Positions 45,620-54,956 of a stretch of DNA of 64,000 bases are shown here, piece after piece; within the stretch, counting starts at the first letter, position 1, and the number at the start of each line of letters is the position of its first letter. The notes under the pieces are model-generated. The model saw only the letters and a list, made by a program, of their open reading frames with translations. It was not told the DNA's origin and searched no databases. Source of the DNA: Limnohabitans sp. Jir72 (GTDB lineage Bacteria > Pseudomonadota > Gammaproteobacteria > Burkholderiales > Burkholderiaceae_C); contig NZ_NESC01000001.1 in the NCBI RefSeq assembly GCF_003063575.1, forward strand, positions 124,001-188,000. The letters run 5' to 3'. A program made the translations under genes and the position numbers.

Positions 45620-46291
45620 ATGGCACACCCTGTGACGTTCAAAGGCTCTCGCTTGGCCCGATGGATTTTGAAAGCCTTTGGTTGGAAGCTGGCCTTTGAG
45701 GGTTTCCCCACGCTCCAAGGGGTGGCCATCGTGTACCCGCATACCAGCAATTGGGATTTCCCGGTTGGCATTCTGGCCAAGTGGGCCTTGGGCATACCTG
45801 CGAATTTTTGGGGCAAGGATTCCTTGTTCAAATTGCCGGCAATCGGGGCCTGGATGCGCTGGGTAGGCGGCGTGCCAATTGACCGCAGTTCGCCCAAAGG
45901 CGTGGTGGGCGAAATGGTGCAGGTCTTCGTGCAGCACAAACGCGAGGCTCGACTGCTTTGGCTGGCCTTGGCCCCAGAGGGCACGCGCAGCCTGACGCCC
46001 GGTTGGCGCAGTGGTTTTTACCAAGTGGCCAAAGGGGCTGACGTGCCTTTGGCGCTGGTCAAGATCGATTGGGGCACACGCACTTTGTCCTTGGTCGATT
46101 TCTACAATTTGACGGGCAATGTCGATGCCGACTACGCCCACATGGCACAGGTGTTTGATGGCGTCAAGGGGTACAACGCCCTTCAGGCATCGCCAGTGCT
46201 CCCTTGGAGTCCTCCTGCGCGAATTGAGCCTTTGGCCTCCAGCACTTGTGCAAGCGATGTAAACAGCACCCACAAAAATTTGCATTCATGA
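45620..46291 (+). CDS. PlsC-type 1-acylglycerol-3-phosphate acyltransferase
   Basis: 223-residue acyltransferase for membrane-lipid synthesis or remodelling. The catalytic H-x4-D motif is HTSNWD, the second block includes [10 protein letters not shown], and the EGTR block reads APEGTRS. It lacks obvious long membrane helices, as several PlsC-like proteins do. The stop overlaps the hemF start (ATGA at 46288-46291), so the two are coupled. Whether it is the main PlsC or a paralogue cannot be told. Confidence 0.88.
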   Translation: MAHPVTFKGSRLARWILKAFGWKLAFEGFPTLQGVAIVYPHTSNWDFPVGILAKWALGIPANFWGKDSLFKLPAIGAWMRWVGGVPIDRSSPKGVVGEMVQVFVQHKREARLLWLALAPEGTRSLTPGWRSGFYQVAKGADVPLALVKIDWGTRTLSLVDFYNLTGNVDADYAHMAQVFDGVKGYNALQASPVLPWSPPARIEPLASSTCASDVNSTHKNLHS

Positions 46292-47208
46292 ACGACGCCA
46301 TTGATCTGGGCGCTGTGCGCCAATACCTGCTGGGCTTGCAATCGAGCATCACCCAAGCCTTGACCGACATCGATGGCACGCCTTTTCTGGTGGACCACTG
46401 GACCAAGCCCGCTGGCGAGAAACTGCAAGGCAGGGGCGTCACCCAGATCCTCGAAGGTGGTCCGATTTTCGAACGCGCCGGTTGTGGCTTTTCGCATGTG
46501 AGTGGCCCGCAATTGCCGCCATCGGCCACGCAGCACCGCCCTGAACTGGCCGGTTCGGCCTTCGAGGCCATGGGCGTTTCGCTGGTGTTCCATCCGCGCA
46601 ATCCGCATGTACCCACAGTGCACATGAACGTTCGCATGATCGCGGCCAAGCCCGAGGGGAGGGCGCCTGTGGCCTGGTTTGGCGGCGGCATGGACCTGAC
46701 GCCTTACTACGGCCATGACGAAGATGCGGTGCATTTCCACCAGACCTGCAAGGACGCCTTGGCGCCGTTTGGCGAAGGCCTTTATCCGCGTTTCAAGACC
46801 TGGTGTGACGATTACTTTTGCAACAAACACCGCAACGAACAGCGCGGCATTGGCGGCATCTTTTTTGACGACTTTTCCGAGCTGGGCATGGGCCAGAGTT
46901 TTGCCATGCTGCAAAGCGTCGGCGATGCTTTGTTGAATGCCTATTTGCCCATCGTCCGGCGCCGCAAAGACATGGCCTGGGGTGAGCGTGAGCGCGATTT
47001 TCAGCTGTACCGCCGTGGCCGCTATGTCGAGTTCAACCTGGTCTGGGACCGGGGCACCCACTTTGGCTTGCAGTCGGGTGGCCGGACCGAGTCGATCCTC
47101 TTGTCCATGCCGCCTGAGGTGCGCTGGTCCTATCAGCGCCAGGATGAGGCGGGTTCGCCCGAGGCGCGGTTGCTCAGCCACTATCTGGTGCCCAAGGATT
47201 GGATTTGA
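46288..47208 (+). CDS. hemF: Oxygen-dependent coproporphyrinogen III oxidase
   Basis: Aerobic haem-synthesis enzyme, 306 residues. Seen: [15 protein letters not shown] start region ([18 protein letters not shown]), [28 protein letters not shown] with metal/substrate contacts, and [31 protein letters not shown]. Start taken at the ATGA overlap with the acyltransferase. nadD begins at or just after its stop. Confidence 0.97.
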   Translation: MNDAIDLGAVRQYLLGLQSSITQALTDIDGTPFLVDHWTKPAGEKLQGRGVTQILEGGPIFERAGCGFSHVSGPQLPPSATQHRPELAGSAFEAMGVSLVFHPRNPHVPTVHMNVRMIAAKPEGRAPVAWFGGGMDLTPYYGHDEDAVHFHQTCKDALAPFGEGLYPRFKTWCDDYFCNKHRNEQRGIGGIFFDDFSELGMGQSFAMLQSVGDALLNAYLPIVRRRKDMAWGERERDFQLYRRGRYVEFNLVWDRGTHFGLQSGGRTESILLSMPPEVRWSYQRQDEAGSPEARLLSHYLVPKDWI

Positions 47209-47225
47209 GGACTGCACAGCCACCG

Positions 47226-47840
47226 ATGCGATTGGGTGTTTTTGGCGGGGCGTTTGACCCGCCGCATATCGCCCATGTGGCCTTGGTGGAGGCGGCCATT
47301 GGCCAGCTTCAATTGGACGCGGTGCATGTCTTGCCCACCGGGCAAGCGTGGCACAAGCCCCGCTTGCTCAGTCCGGCCGCAGACCGGTTGATGATGGCGC
47401 AGTTGGCTTTTGCGCCCTTGCCGCAGGTGGTGGTCGATGACCGTGAAATGCAGCGCCAAGGTCCCAGCTACACGGTTGAGACTCTGCGCGAGCTCCAAGC
47501 CCAATTTCCGCAAGCCCAGCTGTATTTGTTGCTGGGCGATGACCAGCGCCGCTCACTGCCATCTTGGCACCAGATCGATGAAATCGCCCGGCTCGCTATA
47601 ATCTGTGCCGCAGGCCGCGATGCAGCCGTTCAGGCTTGGAGTGATTCCAGCACAGGAACCCCATCCCTGGCCCTTGACCCCTCATTTGATGCGCGCATCC
47701 ACTCCTTGACGATGCCGCTCATGCCCCACAGTGCCACGGACATCCGTGCGCTGGTGGCCACAGACCACAGCATTGCAGGTCTGGTGCCCCCGGCGGTTGA
47801 GCGCTATATTCACGAACAACACCTCTACAGGCCCCATTGA
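47226..47840 (+). CDS. nadD: Nicotinate-nucleotide adenylyltransferase
   Basis: Adenylates nicotinate mononucleotide in NAD synthesis; 204 residues. The nucleotidyltransferase motif reads GGAFDPPHIAH (the usual HxGH is HIAH here) and the second motif HSATDIR takes the place of SxTxxR. ATG at 47226 gives MRLGVFGGAFDP; TTG codons at 47199 and 47205 inside hemF are alternatives. Its stop overlaps the rsfS ATG by one base. Confidence 0.93.
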   Translation: MRLGVFGGAFDPPHIAHVALVEAAIGQLQLDAVHVLPTGQAWHKPRLLSPAADRLMMAQLAFAPLPQVVVDDREMQRQGPSYTVETLRELQAQFPQAQLYLLLGDDQRRSLPSWHQIDEIARLAIICAAGRDAAVQAWSDSSTGTPSLALDPSFDARIHSLTMPLMPHSATDIRALVATDHSIAGLVPPAVERYIHEQHLYRPH

Positions 47841-48613
47841 TGACCGAAACCGCTGCCAAAAAAGACATCCAAAAACTCCAGCGTGCCATTGTGGACGCCC
47901 TGGAAGACGTGAAGGCGCAAGACCTGCAGGTCTTTGACACCGAGCACCTTTCCCCTTTGTTCGAGCGCGTGATCATCGCCTCGGGCACCTCGAACCGCCA
48001 GACCAAAGCCCTGGCCGCCAGCGTGCGAGACAAAGTGCGCGAAGCCGGTTTTGGCAAGCCCCGCATTGAGGGCGAAGACAACGGTGAGTGGATCATCGTG
48101 GACTGCGGCGCGGCTGTGGCGCACATCATGCAACCCACGATCCGTACTTATTACAACCTCGAAGAAATCTGGGGCGACAAGCCTGTGCGCTTGAAGTTTG
48201 GCGCCCCCAAGCCGGTGGCAACCGAACCCAAGGCCACAACGCGTAAAGCCGCTGCCAAGAAGTCTGCAGCCAAATCGCCAGCGGCTAAAACCAGCGCGGC
48301 CAAGCCTGCAGCCAAAGTTGCTTTGAAAGCCCCCGCCAAGAGCACCCGCTCTGCGGCCAAACCTGCAGCCAAGTCGGCCGCAAAAGCACCGGCTAAAACA
48401 CCGGCTAAAACACCGGCTAAAACACCGGCTAAAACACCGGCCAAGTCCGCAGCTGCTAAGTCCAAAGTGGTGAAGGCGCCTGCCAAGACAGCGTCCAAAC
48501 CCACCGTGAAGACGGTGGGCAAACCATCGCCCAAAGCCGCAGCCAAAGCCTCGGCAGCCAAGACACCCGCTCGCAAGGCCCTGAAGGTGCCTACCCGCCG
48601 CAAAGCCGATTGA
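47840..48613 (+). CDS. rsfS: Ribosomal silencing factor RsfS with long H1-like C-terminal tail
   Basis: Residues 1-118 are a normal RsfS domain (VDALEDVKAQDLQVFDTEHLSPLFERVIIASGTSNRQTKALA, GEWIIVDCGAAVAHIMQP, YYNLEEIWGD), which binds L14 and blocks subunit joining in stationary phase. Residues about 125-257 are an Ala/Lys/Pro/Thr tail of histone-H1 type, more than doubling the usual 105-130-residue length. Within it four perfect 12-bp repeats encode TPAK units. nadD-rsfS-rlmH-maf is a common order, so the head is secure; the tail is unusual and may bind rRNA or DNA. Confidence 0.93.
   Translation: MTETAAKKDIQKLQRAIVDALEDVKAQDLQVFDTEHLSPLFERVIIASGTSNRQTKALAASVRDKVREAGFGKPRIEGEDNGEWIIVDCGAAVAHIMQPTIRTYYNLEEIWGDKPVRLKFGAPKPVATEPKATTRKAAAKKSAAKSPAAKTSAAKPAAKVALKAPAKSTRSAAKPAAKSAAKAPAKTPAKTPAKTPAKTPAKSAAAKSKVVKAPAKTASKPTVKTVGKPSPKAAAKASAAKTPARKALKVPTRRKAD
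48388..48441 (+). repeat. 12-bp tandem repeat in rsfS
   Basis: Four perfect copies of ACCGGCTAAAAC (48388-48435) followed by half a copy. Each adds the four residues T-P-A-K in frame. Such runs change copy number by slippage without a frameshift. Confidence 0.95.
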
Positions 48614-48619
48614 TCTTTC

Positions 48620-49087
48620 ATGAAGCTGCTGATCGTTGCGGTCGGCCAGCGTGTGCCTGACTGGGCGCAGACCGCCTGGGACGACTATGCCAAGCGTTTC
48701 CCGCCCGAGCTCAAGGTCGAGCTCAAGGCGGTGAAAACCGAGCCACGCGGCTCCAAAACCCTGCCCACGTTGTATGCGGCCGAGCGCCAACGCATCGAAG
48801 CGGCCATCCCTCGCGGCACCCGCATTGTGGTGCTGGACGAGCGCGGCACCAACCTCACCACACAGGCACTGGCGACTCGACTGACCTCTTGGCAATTGGG
48901 AGGTGACGATGTGGCCTTGGTGATTGGCGGGCCCGATGGCTTGGAGCCAGAATTTCGCCAAGCGGCACACGAGCGCATCCGCCTGTCCGACATGACTTTG
49001 CCCCACGCCATGGCCCGGGTGTTGCTGATCGAGCAGCTTTACCGCGCCTGGTCAATCAACGCCAACCACCCCTACCACCGCGAATGA
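48620..49087 (+). CDS. rlmH: 23S rRNA pseudouridine-1915 N3-methyltransferase RlmH
   Basis: SPOUT-fold methyltransferase of 155 residues that methylates pseudouridine 1915 in helix 69. Seen: [26 protein letters not shown], the SAM-knot [13 protein letters not shown] and the C-terminal [25 protein letters not shown]...HPYHRE. Six bases after rsfS; ATGA overlap with maf. Confidence 0.96.
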   Translation: MKLLIVAVGQRVPDWAQTAWDDYAKRFPPELKVELKAVKTEPRGSKTLPTLYAAERQRIEAAIPRGTRIVVLDERGTNLTTQALATRLTSWQLGGDDVALVIGGPDGLEPEFRQAAHERIRLSDMTLPHAMARVLLIEQLYRAWSINANHPYHRE

Positions 49088-49686
49088 GTGCATTCATTTA
49101 CCTGGCTTCGCAAAGCCCGCGCCGCAGCCAGCTGCTGACGCAAATTGGCGTGACCCACGAGCTCCTCTTGCCCGACCCCGCCGAAGATGCGGAAGCCTTG
49201 GAAGACATCCGTGGCAGCGAAGCCCCTGGCCGTTATGTGGCCCGAGTGACGGGTCTCAAGCTCGATGCCGCTGTGGCCCGCCTCCAGCGTTTGGGCTTGT
49301 CCGCAGCGCCGGTGCTGTGCGCCGACACCACCGTGGCCTTGGGCCGCGAGATTTTGGGCAAGCCAGCCGATGAAGCCGATGCCCGGCGCATCTTGCAGCA
49401 ACTGTCGGGTCAGACGCACCGCGTGCTGACCGCTGTGGCTGTTCAGTCTGGCCGCAAACGCGTTCAGGCGGTGTCCGAGTCTTGGGTGCGTTTTGCGCCC
49501 ATGAGCGCTGCGCAAATCAAGGCGTATGTGGCCAGCGGCGAGCCCATGGGTAAGGCGGGCGCTTACGGCGTGCAGGGCAGGGCCGCGTCGCACATCGAAC
49601 AGATCCGTGGCAGTTATTCGGGCATCATGGGCCTGCCCCTGTTCGAGACGGCGACGCTTTTGCGATCAGTGGGCATCTCTTGCTGA
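49084..49686 (+). CDS. maf: Maf-family nucleotide pyrophosphatase (YhdE-type)
   Basis: 200 residues. Seen: [37 protein letters not shown] and [18 protein letters not shown]. The GEPMxKAGAYG block matches the YhdE branch, which acts on dTTP, UTP and modified forms, rather than YceF. Coupled to rlmH by an ATGA overlap; rng follows after 45 nt. Confidence 0.93.
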   Translation: MSAFIYLASQSPRRSQLLTQIGVTHELLLPDPAEDAEALEDIRGSEAPGRYVARVTGLKLDAAVARLQRLGLSAAPVLCADTTVALGREILGKPADEADARRILQQLSGQTHRVLTAVAVQSGRKRVQAVSESWVRFAPMSAAQIKAYVASGEPMGKAGAYGVQGRAASHIEQIRGSYSGIMGLPLFETATLLRSVGISC

Positions 49687-49731
49687 TCCTTGTCGGCTGA
49701 CCGACACCCCTCATCTCACACGAAGCGTTCC

Positions 49732-51201
49732 ATGCAACAAGATATTTTGGTCAATTGGTCCCCGCAGGAGACGCGTGTGGCGGTCGTCGAGTTCGGCGCC
49801 GTGCAAGAGTTGCATGTGGAGCGCACGCTAGAGCGTGGCTTGGTGGGCAATGTTTACCTGGGCAAAGTGGCCCGCGTGTTGCCGGGCATGCAGTCGGCTT
49901 TCATCGACATCGGTCTGGACAAGGCCGCGTTTTTGCATGTGGCCGATGTCTGGCAAAAACACACCGATGGTGATGCCTCTGCACGCACAGGCCAACCCCT
50001 GGTGCCTATTGAAAAGCAGGTGTTTGAGGGCCGGGCCATCATGGTGCAGGTCATCAAGGACCCGATGGGTACCAAAGGGGCCAGACTGTCCACCCAGATC
50101 AGCATCGCTGGGCGGCACTTGGTGTTTTTGCCGCAAGATGATCACATCGGCGTGTCGCAAAAAATCCCGTCTGAGCAGCGCGATGCTTTGCGCAAACGCG
50201 TGCAAGCCTTGGTGGGGCCCGCCGGTGGAGGCTTCATTTTGCGCACCAACGCAGAAGACTCCAGCGACGAAGAGTTGCAAGACGACATCGCCTACCTGCG
50301 CAAGACCTGGGCCCGAATTAAAGAAGCGTCGATGCGCTTGCCGCCTGCGTCGTTGTTGCATCAGGATCTGACATTGCTGCAGCGTGTCTTGCGCGACTTG
50401 GTTGGGGATGTCACGCAAAGCATCCGCATCGATTCGCAGGAGCAGTACGCGCAGTTGGAGGCATTTGGCCGCGAGTTCATGCCCAAGGCGGCCGAGCGCT
50501 TGCAGCTGTACAAAGGCGAACGACCAATTTTTGACTTGTATTCGATTGACGAAGAAATTGCCCGAGCTTTGGGGCGCCGTGTTGACTTGAAGTCGGGGGG
50601 TTACCTGATCATCGACCAGACCGAGGCCCTGACCACGGTGGATGTGAACACCGGGGGTTATGTGGGGGCCCGCAATTTTGAAGACACCATCTTCAAGACC
50701 AATCTGGAAGCGGCGCAGGCCATTGCCCGCCAACTGCGCTTGCGCAATCTGGGCGGCATCATCATTGCCGACTTCATTGACATGTCGCGCAGCGACCACC
50801 AAGAGCAGGTGTTGGGTGAGTTCCGAAAACAGCTTTCGCGCGACAGGGTCAAGACCATGGCCGGTGGGTTTTCATCGCTGGGTTTGCTGGAGATGACGCG
50901 CAAGCGCACCCGTGAATCGCTGGCACACATGCTGTGCGAGCCATGCCCCAGTTGCCAGGGCAAGGGCATCGTCAAGACGGCTCGATCGGTCGTTTATGAC
51001 ATCTTGCGTGAGATCTTGCGCGAAGCCCGTCAGTTCAACCCACGTGAGTTCCGCGTGGTGGCGGGGGCGGCGGTGATCGATTTGTTGCTCGACGAAGAAA
51101 GCCAGCACCTGGCGGGCTTGTCGGACTTCATTGCCAAGCCGATTTCTCTGCAGGTGGAAACGTCGATGGGCCCCGAGCAGTACGACATCGTGCTGCTCTG
51201 A
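49732..51201 (+). CDS. rng: Ribonuclease G
   Basis: 489-residue endoribonuclease for 16S rRNA 5' maturation and mRNA decay. Seen: N-terminal DILVNWSPQETRVAVVE, S1-like RNA-binding domain (about 38-120), catalytic core with IDQTEALTTVDVNTGG and IIIADFIDM, and the zinc-link CEPCPSCQGKG. It lacks the long C-terminal scaffold of RNase E, so RNase G is the better call. ATG 49732 is chosen; the upstream in-frame ATG-less extension is not conserved. Confidence 0.95.
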   Translation: MQQDILVNWSPQETRVAVVEFGAVQELHVERTLERGLVGNVYLGKVARVLPGMQSAFIDIGLDKAAFLHVADVWQKHTDGDASARTGQPLVPIEKQVFEGRAIMVQVIKDPMGTKGARLSTQISIAGRHLVFLPQDDHIGVSQKIPSEQRDALRKRVQALVGPAGGGFILRTNAEDSSDEELQDDIAYLRKTWARIKEASMRLPPASLLHQDLTLLQRVLRDLVGDVTQSIRIDSQEQYAQLEAFGREFMPKAAERLQLYKGERPIFDLYSIDEEIARALGRRVDLKSGGYLIIDQTEALTTVDVNTGGYVGARNFEDTIFKTNLEAAQAIARQLRLRNLGGIIIADFIDMSRSDHQEQVLGEFRKQLSRDRVKTMAGGFSSLGLLEMTRKRTRESLAHMLCEPCPSCQGKGIVKTARSVVYDILREILREARQFNPREFRVVAGAAVIDLLLDEESQHLAGLSDFIAKPISLQVETSMGPEQYDIVLL

Positions 51202-51209
51202 GGGCCGCT

Positions 51210-52979
51210 TCACGCCTGTGGGGTCACCCACTCGCCTCGGTGGTGCAAGCGGGCGTAGGCACCGCCTGCAGCCAGCAGCGCCGCCGGTGCGCCTTGTTCC
51301 ACAATCTGTCCTTGCTCCATGACCACCACCCGGTCGGCATGCTCGATGGTGGACAGGCGGTGTGCCACGATCAAGGTGGTGCGTCCTTGCATGAGTTTTT
51401 GCAAGGCGTCCTGTACCAGCCGTTCCGATTCGTTGTCCAGCGCTGAGGTGGCCTCGTCCAAGATCAGGATGGGCGCGTCTTTGTAGAGAGCTCTGGCGAT
51501 GGCCAGGCGTTGGCGTTGGCCACCAGACAGCTGGCTGGCGTTGTGGCCGAGCAGGGTGTCCATGCCATGCGGCAATTGCACCACATGGGTCCACAGGTTG
51601 GCCGCTTCAAGACTTTTCTGAATGCGCTCACGATCTGGCGTCTGCCCCAGGCACACATTGGCAGCCAGCGTGTCGTTGAGCATGACCACATCCTGGCTGA
51701 CCATCGCGATTTGTTGGCGCAGGCTGCGCAAAGTCCAGTCCTGTACAGGCACTTGGTCGATCAGCACCTGCCCGGCAGTGGGGTTGAGAAAGCGCGGCAG
51801 CAGCTGAATCAGTGTGGTTTTGCCAGCACCAGAACTGCCGACCAGAGCCACGGTTTCTCCGGCTTGCACCATCAAGGACACGGCATGCAGCGCCGGTGGA
51901 CTGTCCGGCTTGAATTGCAGGTCCACGTTTTGCCATTCAATCGCACCGGTGGCCCGCATGGTTTCATACGTGCCCTGGGTTTCTTCTGGTGCGTCTTGCA
52001 GCAAAGCCAGACCACGCTCCAGCGCGGCCAGACCGCGCGTGATGGGGTTGGCCACTTCGGCCAAGCGTTTGATGGGCGACACCAGCATCAGCATGGCGGT
52101 GATGAAGGCCACAAAACTCCCGACAGTAGCGCCTGAGGCGCTGTCCCGGCTTTGGACCAAGGCGATGACCAGCACCAGTGACAGGGCAATGGCCGACATG
52201 ATCTGCGTCAAGGGCGACATGGCGGCCGAGGCGGCGGTGGACTTGAGGGCCAGTTTGCGCAAATTGCGGCCCAGATCTGCAAAACGTTCAATTTGCTGGT
52301 TTTGGGCCCCGTGCAGCCGAATCATGCGGTGTGCCAGCACGTTTTCTTCGACCACATAGGCCAGGGCATCTGTGGAGTCCTGGCTTTCGCGGGTGAGGCG
52401 GTAAAGGCGCTTGGAAAGGGCTTTCATGATGTAACTCAGGGCTGGGGCCACGATGAACACCACCAGGGTCAGCTTCCAGTTGAGCCACATCAAATAGCCC
52501 ACCAGGGCCAACAAGGTGAAGCCGTCGCGGCTCAGGCCAATCAAGGCAGAGATCAATTGGGCCGCCCCGTTCATCACCTCGTAAACCACGGTGTTGGACA
52601 GCGCGCTGGCCGACTGGCGGTTGAAAAGGCCCAATTCGGCCTTCACCAGTTGGGCAAACAAATCATTGCGCAGCTTTTCCATGCCATCGTTGGTCACGCG
52701 TGCCAAGGCGTACTGCGCCAAAAAAAAGGTGATGCCCCGGATGGCGAACAAACCGATCACCGCCACCGGGATGAACCAAAGCGGCAAACCTTTGCCCGTA
52801 AAACCTTGGTCCAGCAGTGGCTTGAACAAGGCCGGAATCAAAGGTTCGGTCATCGCTGCGACCACAGTGGCACCGATGGCGACCCCCCATATGCCACGCT
52901 GGCGCACAAAATAGGGGGCCAATTTCAACAGTCGACTGCGAATGTTGGCAGCAGGTGGGGGGGCTTCGTCAGTGATCAT
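51210..52979 (-). CDS. msbA: Lipid A export ABC transporter MsbA
   Basis: Half-size ABC exporter, 589 residues, flipping lipid A-core across the inner membrane. N-terminal transmembrane domain with about six helices (about 20-315), then the ATPase: Walker A GSSGAGKTT, signature LSGGQRQR, Walker B ILILDEATSALD and the H-loop VAHRLST. PALFKPLLDQGF near residue 50 and the overall length fit MsbA; lpxK, often adjacent, is absent here. Convergent with rng (8 nt) and divergent from tolB (114-nt gap). Confidence 0.9.
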   Translation of the reverse strand: MITDEAPPPAANIRSRLLKLAPYFVRQRGIWGVAIGATVVAAMTEPLIPALFKPLLDQGFTGKGLPLWFIPVAVIGLFAIRGITFFLAQYALARVTNDGMEKLRNDLFAQLVKAELGLFNRQSASALSNTVVYEVMNGAAQLISALIGLSRDGFTLLALVGYLMWLNWKLTLVVFIVAPALSYIMKALSKRLYRLTRESQDSTDALAYVVEENVLAHRMIRLHGAQNQQIERFADLGRNLRKLALKSTAASAAMSPLTQIMSAIALSLVLVIALVQSRDSASGATVGSFVAFITAMLMLVSPIKRLAEVANPITRGLAALERGLALLQDAPEETQGTYETMRATGAIEWQNVDLQFKPDSPPALHAVSLMVQAGETVALVGSSGAGKTTLIQLLPRFLNPTAGQVLIDQVPVQDWTLRSLRQQIAMVSQDVVMLNDTLAANVCLGQTPDRERIQKSLEAANLWTHVVQLPHGMDTLLGHNASQLSGGQRQRLAIARALYKDAPILILDEATSALDNESERLVQDALQKLMQGRTTLIVAHRLSTIEHADRVVVMEQGQIVEQGAPAALLAAGGAYARLHHRGEWVTPQA

Positions 52980-53093
52980 GTGCGCTAGATTGTAGTAAGC
53001 GAGGTCTTCCCCATGGCAGGGTGGGCAGAAAAGGGCCTTTGACGGTGTACGATCACGGCTTGTCTTTAAGGCCGTCTGGTCACTGTGCTGAAA

Positions 53094-54386
53094 ATGAAAC
53101 GTTTTTTTGTCCGAATGGTGCGCTCGATCCGATGGCTTGAGCTGACCGCTTTGGTGTGTCTTGTAGCGCCTGCATGGGCACAATTTCGAGTGGAAGTCAC
53201 GGGTGTTGGCATGACGCAATTGCCCGTGGTCATTGCCCCATTCAAGGGGGAAGCCCAGTCACTCCAAAAAATCTCAAGCATTGTTCAGGCAGACCTAGAG
53301 CGCAGTGGGCAATTCAAGGGCTTGCCTGCCGGCGGTACTCAGCTGGATGAAATCAGCCGCCCAGATTGGACCGTGTGGCGTCAACTCTCAACAGAGGCTT
53401 TATTGGCCGGCTCGGTCACGCGCTTGGCCGATGGCCGACTGGACATTCGTGCTCGATTGTGGGACGCGGTCAAAGGGCAGGAAAAATCCGACTTTCGTGA
53501 AACCGTGGTGGCGGCTGATCTTCGTTTGTCTGCGCACCGCATTGCCGACTGGGTTTACCAGCAATTGACAGGTGGGCAAGGCGCGTTCGCTACGAGAATT
53601 GCCTACGTGACCAAATCTTCGGGGCGCTACACCTTATGGATCGCTGATTCCGATGGTGAGGGTGCCAAGGCGGCCTTGAGCAGCCCGGAACCCGTCATTT
53701 CACCTTCATGGGCACCCTCGGGCACCCATTTGGCTTATGTCTCGTTTGAATCGCGCAAACCCGTGGTGTATGTGCACGAGCTTGCATCTGGGCAACGCCG
53801 TGCTGTGGCCAACTTCAAGGGGTCCAACAGTGCCCCGACCTGGGCACCAGATGGTCAATCTTTGGTCGCCACACTCAGCCGTGACGGTGGATCACAGCTG
53901 TTTCGCATCGAGTTGAAGGGTGGGGAACCCCGAAAATTGACCCATACAGGCAGCATCAATACCGAGCCGAGCTTTTCTGCCGATGGCGGCACCTTGTTTT
54001 TTGTCAGCGATCGAGGCGGCAGTCCACAGATTTACCGCATGCCCTCACAAGGCGGGCCCGCCGAGCGGGTGACCTTTGCGGGCAATTACAACATTTCACC
54101 GGCGCTTAGCCCGGATGGCCGCTGGCTGGCTTATGTGGCGCGCAGTGGATCGTCATTTCGCCTGCATTTGATGGACTTGGGTACGGGACAAGTCACGCCA
54201 TTGACCGATACTTCGGCTGATGAACGACCGAGCTTTGCACCCAATAGCCGCTTGCTGATGTATGCCACTTTGCAGCAAGGCCAAGAAGCCTTGATGACGA
54301 CGACCTTGGATGGGCGCATCAAAGCACGCTTATCGGGGCAAGGTGGCGATATCCGTGAGCCCCATTGGGGCCCATTGCGGAAATAA
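53094..54386 (+). CDS. tolB: Tol-Pal system protein TolB
   Basis: Periplasmic beta-propeller that contacts Pal and TolA, needed for outer-membrane constriction and stability. 430 residues: signal peptide (MKRFFVRMVRSIRWLELTALVCLVAPAWA, cut before QFRVEV), N-terminal alpha/beta domain (about 30-165) and WD-like repeats with SPDGRWLAYVARSG, SADGGTLFFVSDRGGSPQIYRM. tolQ, tolR and tolA are not upstream; msbA is. pal and cpoB follow. Confidence 0.95.
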   Translation: MKRFFVRMVRSIRWLELTALVCLVAPAWAQFRVEVTGVGMTQLPVVIAPFKGEAQSLQKISSIVQADLERSGQFKGLPAGGTQLDEISRPDWTVWRQLSTEALLAGSVTRLADGRLDIRARLWDAVKGQEKSDFRETVVAADLRLSAHRIADWVYQQLTGGQGAFATRIAYVTKSSGRYTLWIADSDGEGAKAALSSPEPVISPSWAPSGTHLAYVSFESRKPVVYVHELASGQRRAVANFKGSNSAPTWAPDGQSLVATLSRDGGSQLFRIELKGGEPRKLTHTGSINTEPSFSADGGTLFFVSDRGGSPQIYRMPSQGGPAERVTFAGNYNISPALSPDGRWLAYVARSGSSFRLHLMDLGTGQVTPLTDTSADERPSFAPNSRLLMYATLQQGQEALMTTTLDGRIKARLSGQGGDIREPHWGPLRK

Positions 54387-54417
54387 AATTTCTGTTTTTT
54401 TATAAATGAGGTGGATG

Positions 54418-54951
54418 ATGAAAAAGAGTATCTGGGCGGGTTTGTTGATGGTTGCACTGCTGTCAGGTTGTGCGTCAGGCGTACGACTTGAGGATGTTCC
54501 GGTGGAAGACAAGTCTGCAACGTCTACAGGTGCCTCTGGTGCCAACAGCCAGGGCATAGGCGCGGGCCAAAACGGTGTTGCAGGTGTATTGAGCAGTAAA
54601 TCAGGTGATGGCGTTGGACCCGCAGGCGTGGGCACGGTCGTTTATTTCGATTACGACAGCTATGTGGTCCGTGCTGAAGCCCGACCATTGATTGAAACGC
54701 ATGCACGATTCCTCAAGTCCAACCAACAGCGCAAAGCTTCGCTGGAGGGTCATACCGATGAGCGTGGCGGACGTGAATACAACTTGGCGCTGGGTCAAAA
54801 ACGTGCCGAGGCTGTGCGCCAAGCGATGACTTTGCTGGGTGTATCCGATGCGCAAATCGAAGCCGTCAGCTATGGCAAGGAAAAGCCTGCGGCCATGGGC
54901 TCCTCTGATGCAGACTTGGCGAAGAATCGCCGCGTTGAAATCCGTTACTGA
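54418..54951 (+). CDS. pal: Peptidoglycan-associated lipoprotein Pal
   Basis: 177 residues. Lipoprotein signal with lipobox LLSGC (Cys at residue 19), a Gly/Ser-rich linker of about 60 residues, then an OmpA-like domain: VYFDYDSYVVRAEA, LEGHTDERGGREYNLALGQKRAEAVR with the peptidoglycan-binding Asp and Arg. The ATG at 54418 follows GAGG; ATGs at 54406 and 54415 are close alternatives. Confidence 0.95.
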   Translation: MKKSIWAGLLMVALLSGCASGVRLEDVPVEDKSATSTGASGANSQGIGAGQNGVAGVLSSKSGDGVGPAGVGTVVYFDYDSYVVRAEARPLIETHARFLKSNQQRKASLEGHTDERGGREYNLALGQKRAEAVRQAMTLLGVSDAQIEAVSYGKEKPAAMGSSDADLAKNRRVEIRY

Positions 54952-54956
54952 TCGCC

